Positions 33,117 through 42,724 of a stretch of DNA of 64,000 nt are shown here, in pieces; within the stretch, counting starts at the first letter, position 1, and each line of letters begins with the position of its first letter. The notes under the pieces were generated by a model. The model saw nothing but the letters and a program-made list of their open reading frames with translations, did no database searches and was not told where the DNA came from. The stretch is from Ruegeria sp. TM1040. GTDB taxonomy: Bacteria; Pseudomonadota; Alphaproteobacteria; Rhodobacterales; Rhodobacteraceae. The DNA lies in contig NC_008044.1 of the NCBI RefSeq assembly GCF_000014065.1, positions 1,883,501-1,947,500 of the forward strand. Reading direction: 5' to 3'. A program made the translations under genes and the position numbers.

Positions 33117-33928
33117 AGAATATCCCCGTATCCGCTCTGATCGGGCTGTTTTTCACGGCCCTCTACTTTCTCGGCGCACTTTTTGCGCCGCTCCTGGCCC
33201 CCTATGGCATGGCCGAAGTGGTCGGCGACGTTTGGGAACCCTCCAGCGCCGACTACTGGCTGGGCACCGACAATATCGGACGCGATCTGTTGTCGCGGAT
33301 GATCTATGGCGGGCGCACCACCATCTTCATCGCCACCATGGCGACGCTGATCTCCTTCACCACCGGATCCATCCTCGGGATCTTTGCAGCCGTCTCCGGC
33401 GGGTGGATCGACCAGACACTGTCGCGCTTTGTCGATCTCATCATGTCGATCCCGACACTGATCTTTGCGCTTGTTGTGCTCTCGGTGACGCCTGTGACCG
33501 TGCCGATGCTGATCCTCGTGATGGGTCTTTTGGACTCCACACGCGTGTTCCGCCTCGCCCGCGCCGTTGCTGTCGACATCGAGGTGATGGACTTTGTGGA
33601 AGCCGCACGCCTGCGCGGTGAGAAGACCGCGTGGATCATCTTCCGCGAGATCCTGCCCAATGCGCTGTCGCCACTGGTGGCAGAGATGGGGCTGCGCTTC
33701 ATCTTTATGGTGCTCTTTGTGTCCACCCTCTCCTTCCTGGGTCTGGGCGTGCAGCCCCCCGAGGCTGATTGGGGCGGCATCGTGAAGGAAAACAAGGACG
33801 GTATCGTCTATGGCGTGCCCGCCGCGCTGATCCCCGCCTTTGCCATCGCAACCCTTGCGATCTCGGTGAACCTGGTGGCGGACTGGATCCTGAACCGTAC
33901 CACATCGCTGAAAGGAGGCCGGGGATGA
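33113..33928 (+). CDS. peptide ABC transporter permease, DppC type
   Basis: The 271-residue second permease has 'YWLGTDNIGRDLLSRMIYGGRTTIFIA', the DppC hallmark, and the EAA loop 'EAARLRGEKTAWIIFREILPNALSPLV'. It has five to six membrane helices. It overlaps both neighbours by four bases, so permeases and ATPase are made together. Confidence 0.94.
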   Translation: MKNIPVSALIGLFFTALYFLGALFAPLLAPYGMAEVVGDVWEPSSADYWLGTDNIGRDLLSRMIYGGRTTIFIATMATLISFTTGSILGIFAAVSGGWIDQTLSRFVDLIMSIPTLIFALVVLSVTPVTVPMLILVMGLLDSTRVFRLARAVAVDIEVMDFVEAARLRGEKTAWIIFREILPNALSPLVAEMGLRFIFMVLFVSTLSFLGLGVQPPEADWGGIVKENKDGIVYGVPAALIPAFAIATLAISVNLVADWILNRTTSLKGGRG

Positions 33929-35562
33929 GCGAACCACTCCTCAAGGTCCGCGACCTGAAAATCGGCGCCACGGTTTATCCGCCGGGCGAGAAACCCCATG
34001 ACATCGAAATCGTGCATGGCGTCAGCTTTGACCTCATGCCAGGCAAGGTGCTGGGTCTCATCGGGGAATCCGGTGCAGGTAAATCCACCATCGGTCTGTC
34101 GTCCATGGCCTATGGCCGGGGCGGTGTGAAAATCACCGGTGGCGAAGTCTGGGTCAACGGGCGCGACATCCTCAAATCCAAGCTGAGCGACATCCGCAAG
34201 CTGCGTGGGGGTGAGGTGACCTATGTGTCGCAATCTGCCGCCGCGTCGTTCAACCCGGCCAAGACCATCATGGAACAGGTGATCGAAGCCTCGGTCGAGC
34301 AGGGCAAATTCTCCCGCAGAGTGGCCGAAGACCGCGCCCGCGCGCTCTTTGCCAAGCTGGGCCTGCCCGACCCCGACAACATCGGCGCCCGCTATCCGCA
34401 TCAGGTGTCCGGTGGTCAGCTGCAGCGCTGCATGACCGCACTTGCGCTCTGTCCGGAACCCGATCTCGTGGTCTTTGACGAGCCCACCACGGCGCTTGAT
34501 GTGACCACGCAGATCGACGTTCTGATGGCGATCAAGGAAGCGATCCGCGACACCGGTGTGGCCGCGCTTTATATCACCCACGATCTTGCGGTTGTGGCAC
34601 AGGTCTCTGATGACATCATGGTGCTGCGCCACGGCAATACCGTGGAATACGGCTCGGTCGATCAGATCATCAACAACCCGCAAGAAGAGTACACGCAGGC
34701 GCTGGTCTCCGTGCGCTCGATCGAGCACGAGGAAAAGGCCCCCACCGAGGAGCCGATCCTGTCGGTGCGCAACATCACTGCGCGCTACAAGGGCACCAAG
34801 TTCGACGTGCTGCACAACGTGAACGTCGATCTCTACCCCGGTCAGACCCTGGCCGTGGTGGGCGAGTCCGGTTCGGGCAAATCGACGCTGGCGCGGGTGA
34901 TCACCGGCCTTCTGCCCCCGCGCGAAGGCGAGATCTACTTCAACGGGCGCACGCTCACGCCGGACTTCAACAACCGCAGCCGCGAGGATCTGCGCGAGTT
35001 GCAGATGATCTACCAGATGGCGGATGTGGCGATGAACCCGCGTCAGACCGTAGGCACCATCATCGGCCGGCCGCTAGAGTTCTATTTCGGCCTGAAGGGC
35101 GCGGAAAAGCGCAAGCGGATCATCGAGTTGCTCGACGAGATTGAACTCGGGGAAGGCTTTATCGACCGCTACCCGGCAGAGCTGTCGGGCGGGCAGAAAC
35201 AGCGTGTCTGTATCGCCCGGGCGCTGGCGGCCAAGCCCAAGATGATCATCTGTGACGAGGTCACCTCGGCGCTCGATCCACTGGTGGCGGACGGCATCCT
35301 GAAACTGTTGCTGAACCTGCAAAAGATCGAGGATGTGGCGTTTCTCTTCATCACCCACGATCTCGCGACGGTGCGCGCGATCTCTGACAACATCGCGGTG
35401 ATGTACAAGGGCAAGGTGCAGCGCTACGGCGGCAAGACGCAGGTGCTGAGCCCGCCCTTTGACGACTACACCGACCTTCTGCTGAGCTCGGTGCCGGAGA
35501 TGAAGCTCGGCTGGCTCGAAGAGGTGATCGCCAACCGCAAGATGGAGAGCGCGGGCAACTGA
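33925..35562 (+). CDS. fused double ATP-binding protein of the peptide ABC transporter (DppD-DppF)
   Basis: One 545-residue chain holds two complete nucleotide-binding domains, the usual DppD and DppF fused. The first has 'GESGAGKSTIG', signature 'VSGGQLQR' and 'LVVFDEPTTALD'; the second has 'GESGSGKSTLA', 'LSGGQKQR' and 'MIICDEVTSALD', where the usual Pro after DE is Val. Both have the H-loop 'ITHDLA'. AAAGGAGG precedes the ATG and the start overlaps the dppC-like stop by four bases. It closes the operon. Confidence 0.93.
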   Translation: MSEPLLKVRDLKIGATVYPPGEKPHDIEIVHGVSFDLMPGKVLGLIGESGAGKSTIGLSSMAYGRGGVKITGGEVWVNGRDILKSKLSDIRKLRGGEVTYVSQSAAASFNPAKTIMEQVIEASVEQGKFSRRVAEDRARALFAKLGLPDPDNIGARYPHQVSGGQLQRCMTALALCPEPDLVVFDEPTTALDVTTQIDVLMAIKEAIRDTGVAALYITHDLAVVAQVSDDIMVLRHGNTVEYGSVDQIINNPQEEYTQALVSVRSIEHEEKAPTEEPILSVRNITARYKGTKFDVLHNVNVDLYPGQTLAVVGESGSGKSTLARVITGLLPPREGEIYFNGRTLTPDFNNRSREDLRELQMIYQMADVAMNPRQTVGTIIGRPLEFYFGLKGAEKRKRIIELLDEIELGEGFIDRYPAELSGGQKQRVCIARALAAKPKMIICDEVTSALDPLVADGILKLLLNLQKIEDVAFLFITHDLATVRAISDNIAVMYKGKVQRYGGKTQVLSPPFDDYTDLLLSSVPEMKLGWLEEVIANRKMESAGN

Positions 35563-35622
35563 TGCCCGGCTCCTGCCAACCGGCAGCGCTCGCACGGTGC
35601 GGGCGAAAGACGATAGAAGCCC

Positions 35623-35671
35623 TGTTCGGCCGCAAGGCCGGACAGCGCCCGACCCTCCCCCCAGGGAGGGC
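35623..35671 (+). terminator. two consecutive hairpins after the peptide-transport operon
   Basis: The first is TGTTCGGCC, GCAA, GGCCGGACA (35623-35644). The second is CCCTCCC, CCCA, GGGAGGG (about 35653-35670). No T-run follows, so these may be processing or 3'-end-protecting structures rather than classical terminators. Confidence 0.45.
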
Positions 35672-35744
35672 GCTTCACGCCCACCCTAGGCTCGGGCGCT
35701 GACCTGAGCGCCCATAAATCCACCCCCAGCCCAGGACCTCCCCC

Positions 35745-36581
35745 ATGGACCGCAAACTCCTGCTCATCATCCTTGATGGCGTGCCCCATCGCAATTTTCG
35801 CCGCCTGTTTGGCAACCTCGAGGGCTGGGTCGCCTCTGGTGATGCCCGCGTCTGGAAGCACCGCGCGGTGCTGCCCTCGATCTCCGCAAGCTGCTATGCC
35901 TCAATCCACACGGGCGTCACCCCGCAGGAGCATGGCTGCACCGGCAATGGCAATGTCTTCCGCCTGAGCCACGACGATGTGTTTTCCCAAGTGCGCAAGG
36001 CCGGCGGCACCACCGGGGCGGTCGCGCATAGTTTCTGGTCGGAGTTCTTCAATCGCTCCCCCTTCGATTATGTGCGCGACATCGAATATGACGAGCCCGA
36101 AAGCAAGACCATCAACCATGGGCGCTTTCACTCGATGACGGGCTATGGCCACGACAACCAGATGACGCCCTCGGATGTGGATCTCTTTGCCACGCTCACC
36201 AACCTCTGCGGGCGCTTTGATCTCGACTACGGCATGTTGCACACCTGCACGCTCGACAGCATGGGGCATCGCTTCTTTCACGAAAGTGCCGAGATGGACA
36301 AAGCCTGCTTTGTGATGGACGAGATGCTGGCGCCGTTCATCCCGCGCTGGCGTGCCATGGGCTATGAGGTGATCGTGACCGCCGACCATGGTCAGGACGA
36401 GCGTGGCCACCACGGCGGGCGCCACCCGCTGCAACAGGAAACCGCGCTGTATTACTTTGGCGATGCGGATGGCCCGGCAGAGAATGACGTGATCGACCAG
36501 TTGCAACTGGCCCCCACAATCCTGAGCCGCCTTGGCGCGCCCCTTGCAGAGACCATGAAAGCCGAGGCATTCTTGCGCTGA
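35745..36581 (+). CDS. alkaline-phosphatase-superfamily phosphodiesterase
   Basis: The 278-residue protein is a small member of the nucleotide pyrophosphatase/phosphodiesterase branch: 'LLIILDGVPHRNF' (metal Asp), 'LPSISASCYASIHTGVTPQEHG' with the nucleophile Ser/Thr region, 'LDSMGHRFFHES' and 'VIVTADHGQDERGHHGG' supplying further metal-binding Asp and His. No signal peptide is seen, so it is probably cytoplasmic. Being just downstream of the peptide-transport operon, it may act on the imported compound, but this is only proximity. Confidence 0.82.
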   Translation: MDRKLLLIILDGVPHRNFRRLFGNLEGWVASGDARVWKHRAVLPSISASCYASIHTGVTPQEHGCTGNGNVFRLSHDDVFSQVRKAGGTTGAVAHSFWSEFFNRSPFDYVRDIEYDEPESKTINHGRFHSMTGYGHDNQMTPSDVDLFATLTNLCGRFDLDYGMLHTCTLDSMGHRFFHESAEMDKACFVMDEMLAPFIPRWRAMGYEVIVTADHGQDERGHHGGRHPLQQETALYYFGDADGPAENDVIDQLQLAPTILSRLGAPLAETMKAEAFLR

Positions 36582-36624
36582 GGTCATTCATTCCGGCCTC
36601 GGATCCAATTTTGACGAGGCTGTT

Positions 36625-37185
36625 ATGAAATATTTCCTTGCTCTGCTGGCAATGGCCGCTGCCACGCCGGCCCTTGCCGACTCCTATTGCGACGATCTGT
36701 GGTTCACCCGAAATGCCATCATGGACCGGGCGGGCTATTGCTTTGGCTCTTCTCTTGGAAAACATGTCTTTGACAATGGCGATTGCATCGGGACCTCTGT
36801 CACCCTCTCAGAGATGGATGCGACCCGGGTGGCCAAGCTCAAAGCGCAGGAACGCGAAGCCGGATGCCGGGTCGATACCAGCCGCAGCAGGCTCGATGTC
36901 TTGGACCTGCGCTACCGGCAGCGGCTGGTGGACCTTCCGGTGACAGATGGGCTGGAAAGCACCTGCATCGGCTGGCGCGGCGATCCCCTGCCCCTGCGCG
37001 CAGGCCATGGCCTCAATACGGATGTGATAGGGCAGGTCCTGCCCGGAGACACGCTCAACTACGGCCATTATCCAGTGGGCGGCTGGAGCTATGTGACGGT
37101 GCATGACAGCGACTGGCACCTCAAGAGCGCAGGTTGGTATCGCGTTGATGCCTATCCGCAGCGGTGCGCCCAGTTCGCCGGGTGA
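36625..37185 (+). CDS. secreted DUF4453 (YARHG-like) protein
   Basis: The 186-residue precursor has a Sec signal peptide ('MKYFLALLAMAAATPALA-DSY'). 'YCDDLWFTRNAIMDRAGYCFGSSLGKHVFDNGDC' is the DUF4453 signature common in Rhodobacteraceae; 'RLDVLDLRYRQRLVDLP' and an SH3-like 'LPLRAGHGLNTDVIGQVLPGDTLN' follow. Several paired Cys suggest disulfides. It acts in the periplasm or cell envelope; its role is unknown. Confidence 0.75.
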   Translation: MKYFLALLAMAAATPALADSYCDDLWFTRNAIMDRAGYCFGSSLGKHVFDNGDCIGTSVTLSEMDATRVAKLKAQEREAGCRVDTSRSRLDVLDLRYRQRLVDLPVTDGLESTCIGWRGDPLPLRAGHGLNTDVIGQVLPGDTLNYGHYPVGGWSYVTVHDSDWHLKSAGWYRVDAYPQRCAQFAG

Positions 37186-37234
37186 ACAGGGCGCTGACAG
37201 CGCTTCGTCACGCGCACCCCTTCCTGCAGGCGCC

Positions 37235-38182
37235 TCAGTCGTCGTAGGGCCAGATCTCCTGTCCGAGACCTTCGATTGCCAGCACGATACGTTCAAAACC
37301 GTCGCGCGCCCGGCCGACGCTGTGACGGGCGCGCAGATAGCCATGCACCAGCCCCGCCTCATTGATCCACTCCGCCAGACCGCCAGCCGCGTGGATCGCA
37401 TCGCGATAAACGAGGCAATCGTCCCGCAGCGGATCGCAATCGGCAGAGAACATCACCGTGGGCGGCAGCCCTGCAAAATCATCGTCCTGAAGCGGCGCAT
37501 AGGTCGGATCATTCTCGACCGGCGTGCCATCCGCGCGCACATCGGCGTAGTATTTCACATCCTCAAGCGTCAGCATCGGCGCCTGCGCATGTTCGCGATA
37601 AGAGGGCAAGGCGTGGTCGCCCCCGAGCCCCGGATAGATCAGCACCTGCCCCAGCACGCCCTCGTGACGTCCCCGCGCGTGATGCGCCACACAGGCAGAG
37701 AGCATCGCCCCCGCGCTGTCTCCCGCCAGCACCACGCCCCCCGGATAGGTCTCGCAGATCCAGTCCAGCACCGTCCAGGCGTCCTCGAACTGGGCGGGAT
37801 GCTTGTGCTCGGGCGCCAGCCGGTAATCCACCGACACCACGCGATAGCCGGTCTGCTCGCAAATCTCGGAACAGACGTCATCATGGCTGTTGAGATCGCC
37901 CACCACAAAGCCGCCCCCGTGGCAATACATCACCGTGCGGGTCGGATCGCCCGCCTCATAGATCCGCACCAAAACGCGCCCGACGCTGCGCTCGGTGACA
38001 TCCACCACCTCGGCGCGGGGTTTGCGAAAGGCAGCGGCCATCTTGTTATAGACCGCGCGCTGATCGTCGATCGTCAAATCCACCGTGTCGTCGGGGTAGT
38101 GGCGCCCCGTCTCCCGGATGAAATTCCACGTCTCTTCGTCGATCAGTTTTTCATAGTCCATCACATTCACCGTCTCTGACAT
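37235..38182 (-). CDS. alpha/beta-hydrolase, hormone-sensitive-lipase family
   Basis: The 315-residue protein has the oxyanion motif 'YCHGGGFVVGD', the nucleophile elbow 'GDSAGA', the acid in 'SADCDPLRDD', and the His in 'GLVHGYLRAR', in the order and spacing of HSL-type esterases (family IV). Substrates are usually short acyl esters. An alternative start seven codons in (ATG at 38161) has a better-placed GGTGA. It lies downstream of the acyl-CoA synthetase on the same strand, but a terminator separates them. Confidence 0.9.
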   Translation of the reverse strand: MSETVNVMDYEKLIDEETWNFIRETGRHYPDDTVDLTIDDQRAVYNKMAAAFRKPRAEVVDVTERSVGRVLVRIYEAGDPTRTVMYCHGGGFVVGDLNSHDDVCSEICEQTGYRVVSVDYRLAPEHKHPAQFEDAWTVLDWICETYPGGVVLAGDSAGAMLSACVAHHARGRHEGVLGQVLIYPGLGGDHALPSYREHAQAPMLTLEDVKYYADVRADGTPVENDPTYAPLQDDDFAGLPPTVMFSADCDPLRDDCLVYRDAIHAAGGLAEWINEAGLVHGYLRARHSVGRARDGFERIVLAIEGLGQEIWPYDD

Positions 38183-38248
38183 CTTCGCAGGCGTCGTCTC
38201 TCTCCTTCGAGCCTAGGACCGCGCAGCCCCGTTGAAAACGGCAAAATG

Positions 38249-38279
38249 AAAAAAGCACGCCAGACGCGGCGTGCTTTTC
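38249..38279 (-). terminator. terminator after the acyl-CoA synthetase gene
   Basis: Stem AAAGCACGCC with GGCGTGCTTT. T-runs on both strands allow action in either direction. Confidence 0.85.
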
Positions 38280-38300
38280 TGTGTCTCGATCGGGGGGGGA

Positions 38301-40187
38301 TCAGCCTTTGGCCTCTTCCCACGGGCGGGTGTAGACCGAGAGCACCTCGCCCACCGCCGCTGTGTCACTGCCGTTCAGGCTGACCTGAGCGACAAGACCG
38401 CGCTTCTTGTCATCGCTGACCGAGGTCACACGCGCCGCAAGACCTGCGTCCTTGAGTGCGCCGTCATAGATGCGCGTGATCGCATGGCGGCGCAGATCCG
38501 GTTTGAAGATCTTGCCGACAGCAGTCTTGGGCAGTTCCGGCAGGATGGTCATGTGCTTCGGGATCGCGGCGCGCTCGCGCACATGGCGCTTGCAGTAATC
38601 CAAAAGCTCCTGCTCTGTGGCAGAGGCGCCATCCACCAGTTCCACAAAGGCGCAGGGCAGCTCGCCCGAATGCGCATCCGGCTGGCCGATCGCCCCGGCA
38701 AAGGCCACCGCATCATGGCCCAGAAGCGCCTCTTCGATGTCGGCAGGGTCGATATTGTGGCCGCCGCGAATGATCAGATCCTTGGCCCGTCCGGTGATCC
38801 AGAGATAGCCGTCGGGATCGACCCGCCCCAGATCGCCGGTGCGCAGATGGGTGTCCTGATAATAGAGGTCGATGTTCTTGTCGGTCTCGGTATAGGTATT
38901 GCCGGCAAAAACGCCCGGCGTCTGGACGCAGATCTCGCCGATCTCATCCGCGCCACATTCTTGCAGCCCCTCCGGTGTGCCTTTGACGATTTTGATATCG
39001 CAATAGGGGAAGGGAATGCCGATGGAGCCGACTTTCTTTTCGCCTTCAACCGGGTTGCAGGACACAAGACAGGTCGCCTCCGTGAGACCATAGCCCTCGA
39101 CAATGGTGATGCCTGTCGCTTCTTCAAAGCGCCGGAAGAGCTCGAGCGGCAGCGGTGCTGAGCCCGAAAACGCGGTCTTCACCGTCGAGACATCAGCGTT
39201 CACCGGGCGCTGCATCTTGGCCGAGATGGCCGTGGGCACAGTGATGATAAAGGTGATCTTCCAGCGCTCGCAGAGCTTCCAGAAATTGTCGAACACCCCC
39301 TCGCCGCGATAGCCCTGCGGGGTCGGGAACACCACATGCGCGCCAGAGGACACCGCCGCCATCACGATCACATGGCAGGCAAAGACATGGAACAGCGGCA
39401 GCGGACACATGATGTTGTCCTCTTCCGAGAACAGCAGCGTATGTCCGAGCCAGCCGTTGTAGATCAGCCCCTCATAGGTATGCTGCGCCACCTTGGGCAT
39501 GCCGGTGGTGCCGCCGGTGTGGAAATAGCAGGCCACCCGGTCGCCTTCGCTGTCGGCAAAGGCCAGCTCTGTCGGCTGCTTTGCCAACTCGCGGTTGAAA
39601 TTCTTGTAGTCCGCATGGGCATGGGCCTTGTTCACCTTGGGGCGAATGAGCGGGACGATCCAGGATTTCGGCGGCGTCAAATAACGGTTGAGATCCACCT
39701 CCAGCACGGTTTTGACATTGGGCGCATGGGCCACCGCCTCGGCCACTTTTTGCGGCACGTCGGTCTTGGGAAACCCTTTGAGCGTCACCACCACCTTGGC
39801 GCCGGTCTCGCGCAGGATCGACGCGATCTGTTCGGGTTCAAGAAGCGGGTTGATCGGGTTCACGATCCCCGCCACCGCACCGCCCAACAGCGTGATCAGC
39901 GTCTCGTTGGAATTGGGCAGCACATAGGCCACCACGTCCTTTTCTCCGATCCCGAGCGAGCGAAACAGGTTGGCCGCCTGACAGGTCTTGGCCTTGAGCT
40001 CGCGCCAGGTCAGCGTCTCCGCCTTGTCCGTGGGACCGGAAAAGATCTGGTAGCTGACGGCGGGATTGTTCGGGAACCGCTCCGCCGTGCGTGACAACAG
40101 ACCATAAAGCGTGCGCGGGATGTCGCGCTCCTGCCAGGTGCATTCCTGCTCGATCGCCGCGACATCTGCCACAGTTGCAAAAGCCAT
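38301..40187 (-). CDS. acyl-CoA synthetase (AMP-forming)
   Basis: The 628-residue enzyme would activate a carboxylic acid with ATP and CoA. Adenylate-forming motifs are clear: A3 'FHTGGTTGMPK', A5 'VEGYGLTEATC', A7 'HLRTGDLGRVDPDGYLWITGRAKDLIIRGGHNI', and A10 'PKTAVGKIFKPDLR' with the catalytic Lys. The length and N-terminus point to fatty or branched acyl substrates, not acetate. AGGGGAGG lies seven bases before the ATG at 40187; a longer upstream frame is unlikely. Confidence 0.92.
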   Translation of the reverse strand: MAFATVADVAAIEQECTWQERDIPRTLYGLLSRTAERFPNNPAVSYQIFSGPTDKAETLTWRELKAKTCQAANLFRSLGIGEKDVVAYVLPNSNETLITLLGGAVAGIVNPINPLLEPEQIASILRETGAKVVVTLKGFPKTDVPQKVAEAVAHAPNVKTVLEVDLNRYLTPPKSWIVPLIRPKVNKAHAHADYKNFNRELAKQPTELAFADSEGDRVACYFHTGGTTGMPKVAQHTYEGLIYNGWLGHTLLFSEEDNIMCPLPLFHVFACHVIVMAAVSSGAHVVFPTPQGYRGEGVFDNFWKLCERWKITFIITVPTAISAKMQRPVNADVSTVKTAFSGSAPLPLELFRRFEEATGITIVEGYGLTEATCLVSCNPVEGEKKVGSIGIPFPYCDIKIVKGTPEGLQECGADEIGEICVQTPGVFAGNTYTETDKNIDLYYQDTHLRTGDLGRVDPDGYLWITGRAKDLIIRGGHNIDPADIEEALLGHDAVAFAGAIGQPDAHSGELPCAFVELVDGASATEQELLDYCKRHVRERAAIPKHMTILPELPKTAVGKIFKPDLRRHAITRIYDGALKDAGLAARVTSVSDDKKRGLVAQVSLNGSDTAAVGEVLSVYTRPWEEAKG

Positions 40188-40496
40188 TCGATTTCCTCCC
40201 CTGAAGCGTCTCGCGCGATGCAAGGCGCCCCCAATCTTCAAATTTTATGGCCCCGGCGCAGCTCAGCCCCCTCCGACATCGTGGTCGAGAGGCCCCAGAC
40301 CATGCGCCAAGGCCTTGTGATCGTCCTCTGGACCAAGATGATTGGAATTTAAAGACCACGCAAGCGAGACGGCAAATTCACCTAAGGTAAGGCGCAATGT
40401 GACGCTGCGCCATTTTGATCCGCCCGGCGGATGCCCCCGCGCGACACCGCTCTCGCAGTCTCTCTGCCGGGGGCAAAGCGCCGGGTTGCCTGCGGG

Positions 40497-42299
40497 TTAC
40501 CCCTGCGCCTGCCCGTCGGTGAACTGCAGCCGCGCGAGGCGCGCATAAAGCCCGCCCTCGGCCACCAGGCTCTCATGGGTGCCCACCGCAACAATGCGGC
40601 CCTGATCCATCACCACGATCCGGTCGGCCTTTTTGACCGTCGCCAGACGGTGCGCCACCACAATGGTGGTGCGATCCCGGCTCAGGTCCTCAAACGCGGC
40701 CTGCACCAGACGCTCGCTCTCGGCATCCAGCGCCGAGGTCGCCTCATCCAGAAGCAGCACAGGCGCGTCGCGCAGGATCGCCCGCGCAATCGCAATGCGC
40801 TGTTTCTGCCCGCCCGACAGCATCACCCCGCGCTCGCCCACATAGGCATCATAGCCTTCGGGCAGCTTCATGATGAAGTCATGCGCGGCAGCGGCCTTGG
40901 CGGCGGCCTCGACCTCGGCGTCGCTCGCATCGGGACGGCCAAAACGGATATTGTCGCGCGCGGTGGCAGCAAAGATCACCGGATCTTGCGGCACCAGCGC
41001 GATGTGGCGGCGGAAATCATCGCGCGCCAGCGCCTGCAGCGGCACACCGTCCAGACGCACCTCGCCCGATTGCGGATCGTAGAACCGCTGGATCATCTGA
41101 ATGATCGTGGTCTTGCCCGCCCCCGACGGGCCGACAAAGGCCACGGTCTCGCCCGGCGCGATGGTGAGGCTCACCTGATCCAGCGCCGAGACGTCCGGCC
41201 GCGAGGGATAGGTGAAGGACACGGTGTCAAAAGTCAGCTCACCGCGCACAGGCTCTGGCAGCACCTGCGCCACCTCAGGGTCGCGCACGCTGTCCTCGGC
41301 CTGCAACAGCTCCACCAGCCGCTCCGTCGCGCCTGCGGCACGCTGCAACTCGCTCCAGATCTCCGAGAGCGCCGCCACGGAGCCCGCCACCATCACGGCA
41401 TAGATCACGAACTGCACCAGAGCGCCTTCGCTCATGGAGCCAAAGCGCACGTCGTTGGCCCCGATCCACAAGACGCCAACAACGCCCGAAAACACCAGAA
41501 AGATCACGATCACCGTCAGCAATGCGCGGGTCTGGATGCGCCGCTTGGAGACCTCATAGGAGGTTTCTGTCATCTCGGAAAAATGCGCCCGGCTCAGGTC
41601 CTCATGGGTAAAGGCCTGCACGGTCTGCACCGCGCCCAGCGACTCGCCCGCATTCCCCGACGAGGCCGCGATCCAGTCCTGGTTCTCCCGCGAGATCACC
41701 CGCAGACGCCGCCCCAGAAACAGGATCGGCACGATCACCGCCGGCACGATCAGCAGAACCATCGCCGTGAGCTTGGCCGAGGTGAGCAGCATCAGCACCA
41801 GACCACCGAGGAAAATCAACAGGTTGCGCAGCGCAATGGATGCAGAAGACCCAAGCACCGACTGAATGAGCGTGGTATCGGTGGTGATCCGGCTCAGCAC
41901 CTCGCCCGTCATGATACGCTCGAAAAACGCGGGGCTCATGCCGATGATGCGGTCAAACACCGCCTTGCGGATATCGGCCACCACCCGCTCGCCCAGCTTG
42001 GTCACCAGCGCATAGCGTATCCCCGTGCCCAGCGCGAGCAGCGCCGCCATGATCATCGCAGCCGTAAAATACTGGTTCAGCAATGCGGCATCGGTGATGC
42101 GGAAGTTGTCCACCACCCGGCGCACCGCCAGCGGCAGCGACAGCGACACGCCTGCCGTCAGGGTGAGCGCAGCCAGCGCGGCAAAGATCAAGCCACGATA
42201 CGGACGCATGAACGGCCAAAGCGCCTTCAGGACTCCGATCCTGCGCGAGGTCTCGCGTTCCTCGTTGCTGGCCGTATTCTGCACTGCACCTCGTGCCAT
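40497..42299 (-). CDS. MsbA-like ABC exporter (fused membrane and ATPase domains)
   Basis: The 600-residue half-transporter has six membrane helices (about 30-320) and a nucleotide-binding domain with Walker A 'GPSGAGKTT', signature 'LSGGQKQR', Walker B 'VLLLDEATSALD', and H-loop 'VVAHRL'. It falls with ABCB-type lipid or multidrug exporters (MsbA-like). AAAGGAGCGCTC precedes the ATG. It is a single-gene unit. Confidence 0.92.
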   Translation of the reverse strand: MARGAVQNTASNEERETSRRIGVLKALWPFMRPYRGLIFAALAALTLTAGVSLSLPLAVRRVVDNFRITDAALLNQYFTAAMIMAALLALGTGIRYALVTKLGERVVADIRKAVFDRIIGMSPAFFERIMTGEVLSRITTDTTLIQSVLGSSASIALRNLLIFLGGLVLMLLTSAKLTAMVLLIVPAVIVPILFLGRRLRVISRENQDWIAASSGNAGESLGAVQTVQAFTHEDLSRAHFSEMTETSYEVSKRRIQTRALLTVIVIFLVFSGVVGVLWIGANDVRFGSMSEGALVQFVIYAVMVAGSVAALSEIWSELQRAAGATERLVELLQAEDSVRDPEVAQVLPEPVRGELTFDTVSFTYPSRPDVSALDQVSLTIAPGETVAFVGPSGAGKTTIIQMIQRFYDPQSGEVRLDGVPLQALARDDFRRHIALVPQDPVIFAATARDNIRFGRPDASDAEVEAAAKAAAAHDFIMKLPEGYDAYVGERGVMLSGGQKQRIAIARAILRDAPVLLLDEATSALDAESERLVQAAFEDLSRDRTTIVVAHRLATVKKADRIVVMDQGRIVAVGTHESLVAEGGLYARLARLQFTDGQAQG

Positions 42300-42724
42300 G
42301 AGCGCTCCTTTGCTCGTCCTCCGCGTCCGGCACGCAGAGCGCGCCCGTCAACTGCGTGTCATGGCCCCGCACCAAGGGCAGGTCAAGGCTGCATTGCGGC
42401 AAGACCCGAGAACAATCGCCGCAGCTTGACCGTACAAGCGCATGAAAGATCGGGCCTTTTGACTGCCCAGAGCAGTTCCTGCCCCACCCGCCCGCAAGCG
42501 CCCTGAGCCAACGATCAGTTATTGCGCCCTGTGGCGAGAAGAGTGTCTGAATAAATTCAATAGCTTACATGAAACATCCCGCCACAGATGTCCCAAGGCG
42601 GCATGGGCAAGTGATTTTGCGGATCGGTAAAAGCTGATCGACGCGGGCCTGCCACGCCTGTATTCACCACCGCTTAATGTGTTTGCGCTAACGAAGCGCC
42701 ACATACCTAGTGGAGGACACACAC
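42300..42724. other. 425-base intergenic region between divergent genes
   Basis: It holds the leaders of the divergent exporter and binding-protein genes. The part next to 42725 is AT-richer. TTTGCG (42682) and ACCTAG are a poor -35/-10 pair. The last bases hold GGAGG (42712-42716). No coding frame, RNA fold or repeat was recognised in the middle. Confidence 0.5.

Noticed and set aside
37190-37204. terminator after the DUF4453 gene
   Set aside because: GGCGCT-GACA-GCGC is only five or six pairs and has no T-run. It is too weak to call.
40431-42506. 691-codon open frame on the plus strand
   Set aside because: It is the antisense shadow of the MsbA-like exporter, which has every expected motif.
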